Of a DNA stretch of 64,000 bases, positions 61,212 to 64,000 are shown piece after piece (position 1 is the stretch's first letter; each line of letters begins with the position of its first letter). The notes under the pieces are model-generated. The model worked only from the letters and a program-made list of their open reading frames with translations. It searched no databases and was not told where the DNA came from. Origin of the DNA: an uncultured Clostridia bacterium (lineage in GTDB: Bacteria > Bacillota > Clostridia > Peptostreptococcales > Anaerovoracaceae); the NCBI GenBank assembly GCA_938049335.1, contig CALIYX010000025.1:62001-126000 (forward strand), in the 5' to 3' direction. Position numbers and translations under genes: made by a program.

Positions 61212-61778
61212 CTATTTATAAGATAGCTCAAAGGATTTTTTGATCTCAGAAAGCTCTTTTAACTTCCTCTCAAGCACGACCAGGTTCATACCATTTTCCT
61301 TTGCGATTTCGAAGTACTTTTCAAATTCAGGATGATTATTTTGCTTTACTACAGCTAAAAGCTCTCCAAAATATTCCCACGCTTTGTTATAGCTCCTTGT
61401 AGAGCTATAGTCCTCCTTTTTGGGCATCCATTCAAGCTCCAAAAAGTACCTGTGCAAAACCTTGCTCCAAATCTCCTCATCATCGTCATAGCAAAAGAAT
61501 TTATTTACGAACAGGCTTCCAAATCGCCTATCCAAAATCTTGGCTTTATCAGGTAAATACCACACTTCTCTGCATATGATTTCACTCACTAGCATTTCTA
61601 GGATGTTCTCGGGAAATCCCCCTATATATCCATATCCACTAGGAACTGAGGTCTTTGAAGCCTCTTCTTTTAGCTCCTCATAGGCAGCTTCGCTATCGAG
61701 CAAGGCTATTGCAATCTTCGCACGATGAACAAAAGGCATACCTTCACTTAGAATTTTATATTTTTCGATGTTATTCAT
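61212..61778 (-). CDS. Unrecognised protein paired with AlbA_2 gene
   Basis: About 188 residues from ATG 61778 (GGAGG five bases upstream, inside the preceding gene's end). Acidic and helical, rich in Glu/Lys; Trp and Tyr cluster in the middle (SKVLHRYFLELEW). No recognised motif; a coiled-coil-like end (ERKLKELSEIKKSFELS) is visible. Overlaps the AlbA_2 gene by 8 bases on the same strand, so the two are likely functional partners. Alternative: a fragment of a larger domain family I cannot see. Confidence 0.65.
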   Translation of the reverse strand: MNNIEKYKILSEGMPFVHRAKIAIALLDSEAAYEELKEEASKTSVPSGYGYIGGFPENILEMLVSEIICREVWYLPDKAKILDRRFGSLFVNKFFCYDDDEEIWSKVLHRYFLELEWMPKKEDYSSTRSYNKAWEYFGELLAVVKQNNHPEFEKYFEIAKENGMNLVVLERKLKELSEIKKSFELSYK

Positions 61779-62928
61779 AGCTCCTCCAATCATCGTATAA
61801 GCATCCAACCTTACCAACTTGAAAAGCATTATACAGACATCCCCCATATTTTTTATCTATATCTATCTGATGTTTATATTTACATTTAATTTCATCATCA
61901 CTATAGTCATGGAAATGATTATTCAAATATGAATTGAAATTGCGTCGGTCTTCTTCATCTTTAAAAATAAGTATTTGATTGAAGTTTGGTTCTCTACTTG
62001 AAATACTGCAATTACCATGTGTAAAAATTTTTAAAAGCTTTCCTTCGATTGTATCAAGTTGATAGTAACTGTACCAGAAATTAGATTGACACTGCACTAC
62101 TTCATTTTTGAATTCTGGTAAATACTTACGCATTTCATCATAAGATAGCAACACAGTCTCGTAAATCACAGTGTTATGATACATAAAATTTAGTTTTGCC
62201 GAATACATTTTAGGATTGATATAAAATGCAGCAGACGGAAACCAACTTTCTCTCATTTTTTCTGCTTGTACAATTTGAAATTCTGGGTAATCAGAATGAT
62301 AACATGTTTTTTTATTGTCCCAATCAAAGTTCCATTTATCTACCTCATCTAATAGTATCTTAAACCTCTCTAATATTGGTAAGTCAACGCCCAGTCTTCT
62401 GCGCCACAATAACTCAATATCACAATAATCTGCTTGTTTATCAATTGGGGTATTGTTGTCTACTACGCGCGTGTATATATGATATGCTCTAACACATTTT
62501 CTTTTGTTTATACTAGATTCTCTTATCTTACTATCATAATAATCTTTTTCTAAATAGTAGGGTAAATCATTACTATCTTTTACTACAAGAATATCCACAT
62601 CGTGTTTCTCTATTTCGATAGTATACATTTCTATTCGCGGACGAGTTCCTCCTGCAAAGGATATGTGTCTTAAAATATCCGTTATCATTTGCTGGTTTCT
62701 TCTATTTTCATCATCTTCTACACCTTTGACCGAAAAATCTGAGTCGTCAATTCCAAAAATGATATACGAATCTCGCCTTGGACGATTATTTGCCATACAC
62801 AAGATATCATGCACTAAACTTGCTTTATCATGATGATGGTTTCTTTTGAAATCCCACCAATCGTCTTCCCTCCTTGAAGCTATTAGTTTTTTTATCATTT
62901 CACTCAAATTATCAGTACCGTTTCTCAC
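61771..62928 (-). CDS. AlbA_2 (Schlafen-type) domain protein
   Basis: A 385-residue protein whose first ~165 residues match the AlbA_2/Schlafen AAA_4-type nucleic-acid-binding domain: REDDWWDFKRNHH, ILCMANNRPRRDSYIIFGID and RPRIEMYTIEI. The larger C-terminal part has no familiar motif. Start is GTG 62928 or the ATG at 62898. AlbA_2 proteins occur in anti-phage, regulatory and uncharacterised roles. It is AT-rich compared with its neighbours, and the 8-base overlap with the next gene supports a two-gene module. Confidence 0.72.
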   Translation of the reverse strand: MRNGTDNLSEMIKKLIASRREDDWWDFKRNHHHDKASLVHDILCMANNRPRRDSYIIFGIDDSDFSVKGVEDDENRRNQQMITDILRHISFAGGTRPRIEMYTIEIEKHDVDILVVKDSNDLPYYLEKDYYDSKIRESSINKRKCVRAYHIYTRVVDNNTPIDKQADYCDIELLWRRRLGVDLPILERFKILLDEVDKWNFDWDNKKTCYHSDYPEFQIVQAEKMRESWFPSAAFYINPKMYSAKLNFMYHNTVIYETVLLSYDEMRKYLPEFKNEVVQCQSNFWYSYYQLDTIEGKLLKIFTHGNCSISSREPNFNQILIFKDEEDRRNFNSYLNNHFHDYSDDEIKCKYKHQIDIDKKYGGCLYNAFQVGKVGCLYDDWRSYE

Positions 62929-63021
62929 TACTCTTCACCATTCCTACGAATTCATTTAACATCCTAATTCTGCATATACATATTATAATCTTCAAACCAC
63001 TATAAAGCAATTTACTGTAAT

Positions 63022-63058
63022 AAAAAACGGCACGCCCTAGGTTTCTAGTTTGTGCCGC
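63022..63058 (-). terminator. Terminator after the racemase-like gene
   Basis: CGGCAC (63028-63033) with GTGCCG (63052-63057), inner CTAG/CTAG pairing, and an A run (63022-63027) that becomes U on the minus strand. Ends the unit transcribed leftwards from the racemase gene. Confidence 0.75.
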
Positions 63059-63110
63059 TTTGATGGATTTATATCCCTATTTGTTCTTTGGATTTGGAGC
63101 TTTGACTAGC

Positions 63111-64000
63111 CTACTTAATATATGTTTTTTCTACATACTTGCTTGTCATGCACTTTAGCAGTCCGCCGTAGCTCAAAGTGAACTCGATCACGTCGCCAAC
63201 CTTATAGTCGCCTTCTGCCTTTGTTACATCGACAATGATGTGGTCTGAGCTTCCACCCATAATCTCAAGTCTTGAGTCAACTGGCTCCATGCTGTCTAGG
63301 TCTGTATCCTGCTTGCCAATTGCGATGATAGCTCTATCCATTATACCTCTGTCCTCGTAGTAAGGTTTCTGTCCAAATGCGTCAACGCCAACCTCTCCGA
63401 TAGGTAGTGATGGCTTTTTCTTGAGCTCAACGATTTCTGCCTTGAGAACAAAAGCATCTGCATCTGTACCTGGAAGTCTTGTGCTGTATGCTGTGTCGTT
63501 TCCGAGGAGCACTGACTCGCCGAGTCTTAGGTTGTTGATTCCCTCTGGAAGCTCACCTTTGTCAACCAAATAGATTGAACTTGAGTTTCCGCCAGAAATC
63601 ATCTCTAGCTTGATGCCGAACTTAGCTTCGATTTCTCTTGCAATCTCAACAAGTCCTGAGAGGTTCTCGTTCTTTGGAATGATAGCGCCGTAGCATGTTA
63701 GGTTAACTCCTACACCATAAAGATTGATATTATCAAGGGCTAGAATCTGCTCAACTGCTTCGAAAATCAGTTCCTTGTTCTGGAAGAAAATTCCCTCTCT
63801 GAGGTCTCCCATATCAATCATCAAAAGTATATCCTGCTTCTTGCCTAGCTTTGATGCTTCAGCATTTAGAAGCTTGATTGTCTCGATTTCGGAGATCATG
63901 CATAAATCAACGTACTTTGCTACCTCAGCAATCTCGCTCTGCATTGGAATTCTTAGAAGAACTGTCTTCTTGCCATTCTTGTGTGCCACATCTGCATAGC
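63111..64000 (-). CDS. Alanine/ornithine racemase-type PLP enzyme (partial)
   Basis: The frame runs past the right edge, so the true N-terminus (with the PLP-lysine region) is missing; about 296 residues are visible. Fold-type III features are present: MIDMGDLREGIF-type strand, GVGVNLTCYGAI, SGGNSSSIYLVD and the C-terminal beta domain (NLRLGESVLLG, GGSSDHIIVD). It resembles the alanine racemase/ornithine racemase (Orr) branch more than canonical Alr. Substrate not determinable. The visible in-frame GTG (63989) is internal, not a start. Confidence 0.82.
   Translation of the reverse strand, partial: YADVAHKNGKKTVLLRIPMQSEIAEVAKYVDLCMISEIETIKLLNAEASKLGKKQDILLMIDMGDLREGIFFQNKELIFEAVEQILALDNINLYGVGVNLTCYGAIIPKNENLSGLVEIAREIEAKFGIKLEMISGGNSSSIYLVDKGELPEGINNLRLGESVLLGNDTAYSTRLPGTDADAFVLKAEIVELKKKPSLPIGEVGVDAFGQKPYYEDRGIMDRAIIAIGKQDTDLDSMEPVDSRLEIMGGSSDHIIVDVTKAEGDYKVGDVIEFTLSYGGLLKCMTSKYVEKTYIK

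Noticed and set aside
1..64000. CRISPR array, tRNA or rRNA genes
   Set aside because: No spaced direct repeats of the right type and no recognisable tRNA or rRNA sequence were found in reading both strands; short tRNA genes could still be missed by eye.

Overview
The window looks like the chromosome of an obligately anaerobic, low-GC Firmicute of class Clostridia. The pointers are a crotonase-pathway 3-hydroxybutyryl-CoA dehydrogenase, a sortase B, a VanY-type peptidase, NhaC, BrnQ, a TSCPD protein, a DUF1858 cluster-type protein next to a Crp/Fnr regulator, corrinoid-salvage genes, and strong AGGAGG-like ribosome sites. The Eubacteriales family XIII / Mogibacterium neighbourhood is my guess from overall character; no rRNA is present to confirm it. 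No tRNA, rRNA or CRISPR array was found. Layout, left to right. (1) 1-4476: a partial gamma-carbonic-anhydrase/nitroreductase fusion, a small membrane protein with a GPH-type sugar symporter, and a TGS-less threonyl-tRNA synthetase. (2) 4481-10436: an AT-rich two-gene ABC exporter, then a rearranged class II aldolase locus (TetR regulator, ligand-less aldolase paralogue, normal aldolase, DUF1648 gene, truncated second aldolase copy). (3) 10562-18121: P-type ATPase with a TIM-barrel partner, a TSCPD protein, and a HAD / MFS / response regulator / histidine kinase operon. (4) 18279-25720: HcpR-like Crp/Fnr regulator with a palindromic operator and DUF1858 protein, ddl, DUF2752/DUF4234 membrane proteins, hbd, a phosphoglucose-isomerase-like protein with an XRE regulator, a divergent XRE gene with twin operators, and prfB with its programmed frameshift. 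(5) 25760-35526: secA and a CNNM transporter, birA, sortase B, and a cobT-cobU-cobS-cobU-like-phosphatase operon for corrinoid salvage. (6) 35693-51979: transport and housekeeping genes (EamA, purine permease and phosphoribosyltransferase, phosphohexomutase, BrnQ, ClC, DUF1846, DUF1934, HtrA, GntR, ispE, tadA, CvpA). (7) 51980-58162: a foreign-looking, very AT-rich island with a broken phzF gene, an IS200 remnant and an IS1249-like remnant bracketing a lanthipeptide locus (FDLD-type precursor, CPBP protease, LanC, ABC exporter with an apparent frameshift) that has no LanB dehydratase here. (8) 58179-64000: VanY-type peptidase with a Gln in place of the expected catalytic Glu, NhaC, an AlbA_2-domain protein with an unknown partner, and a partial alanine/ornithine racemase-like gene. 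The lanthipeptide island, the AlbA_2 pair, the two probable pseudoenzymes (aldolase-like and isomerase-like) and the fusion at the left edge are the most unusual content.
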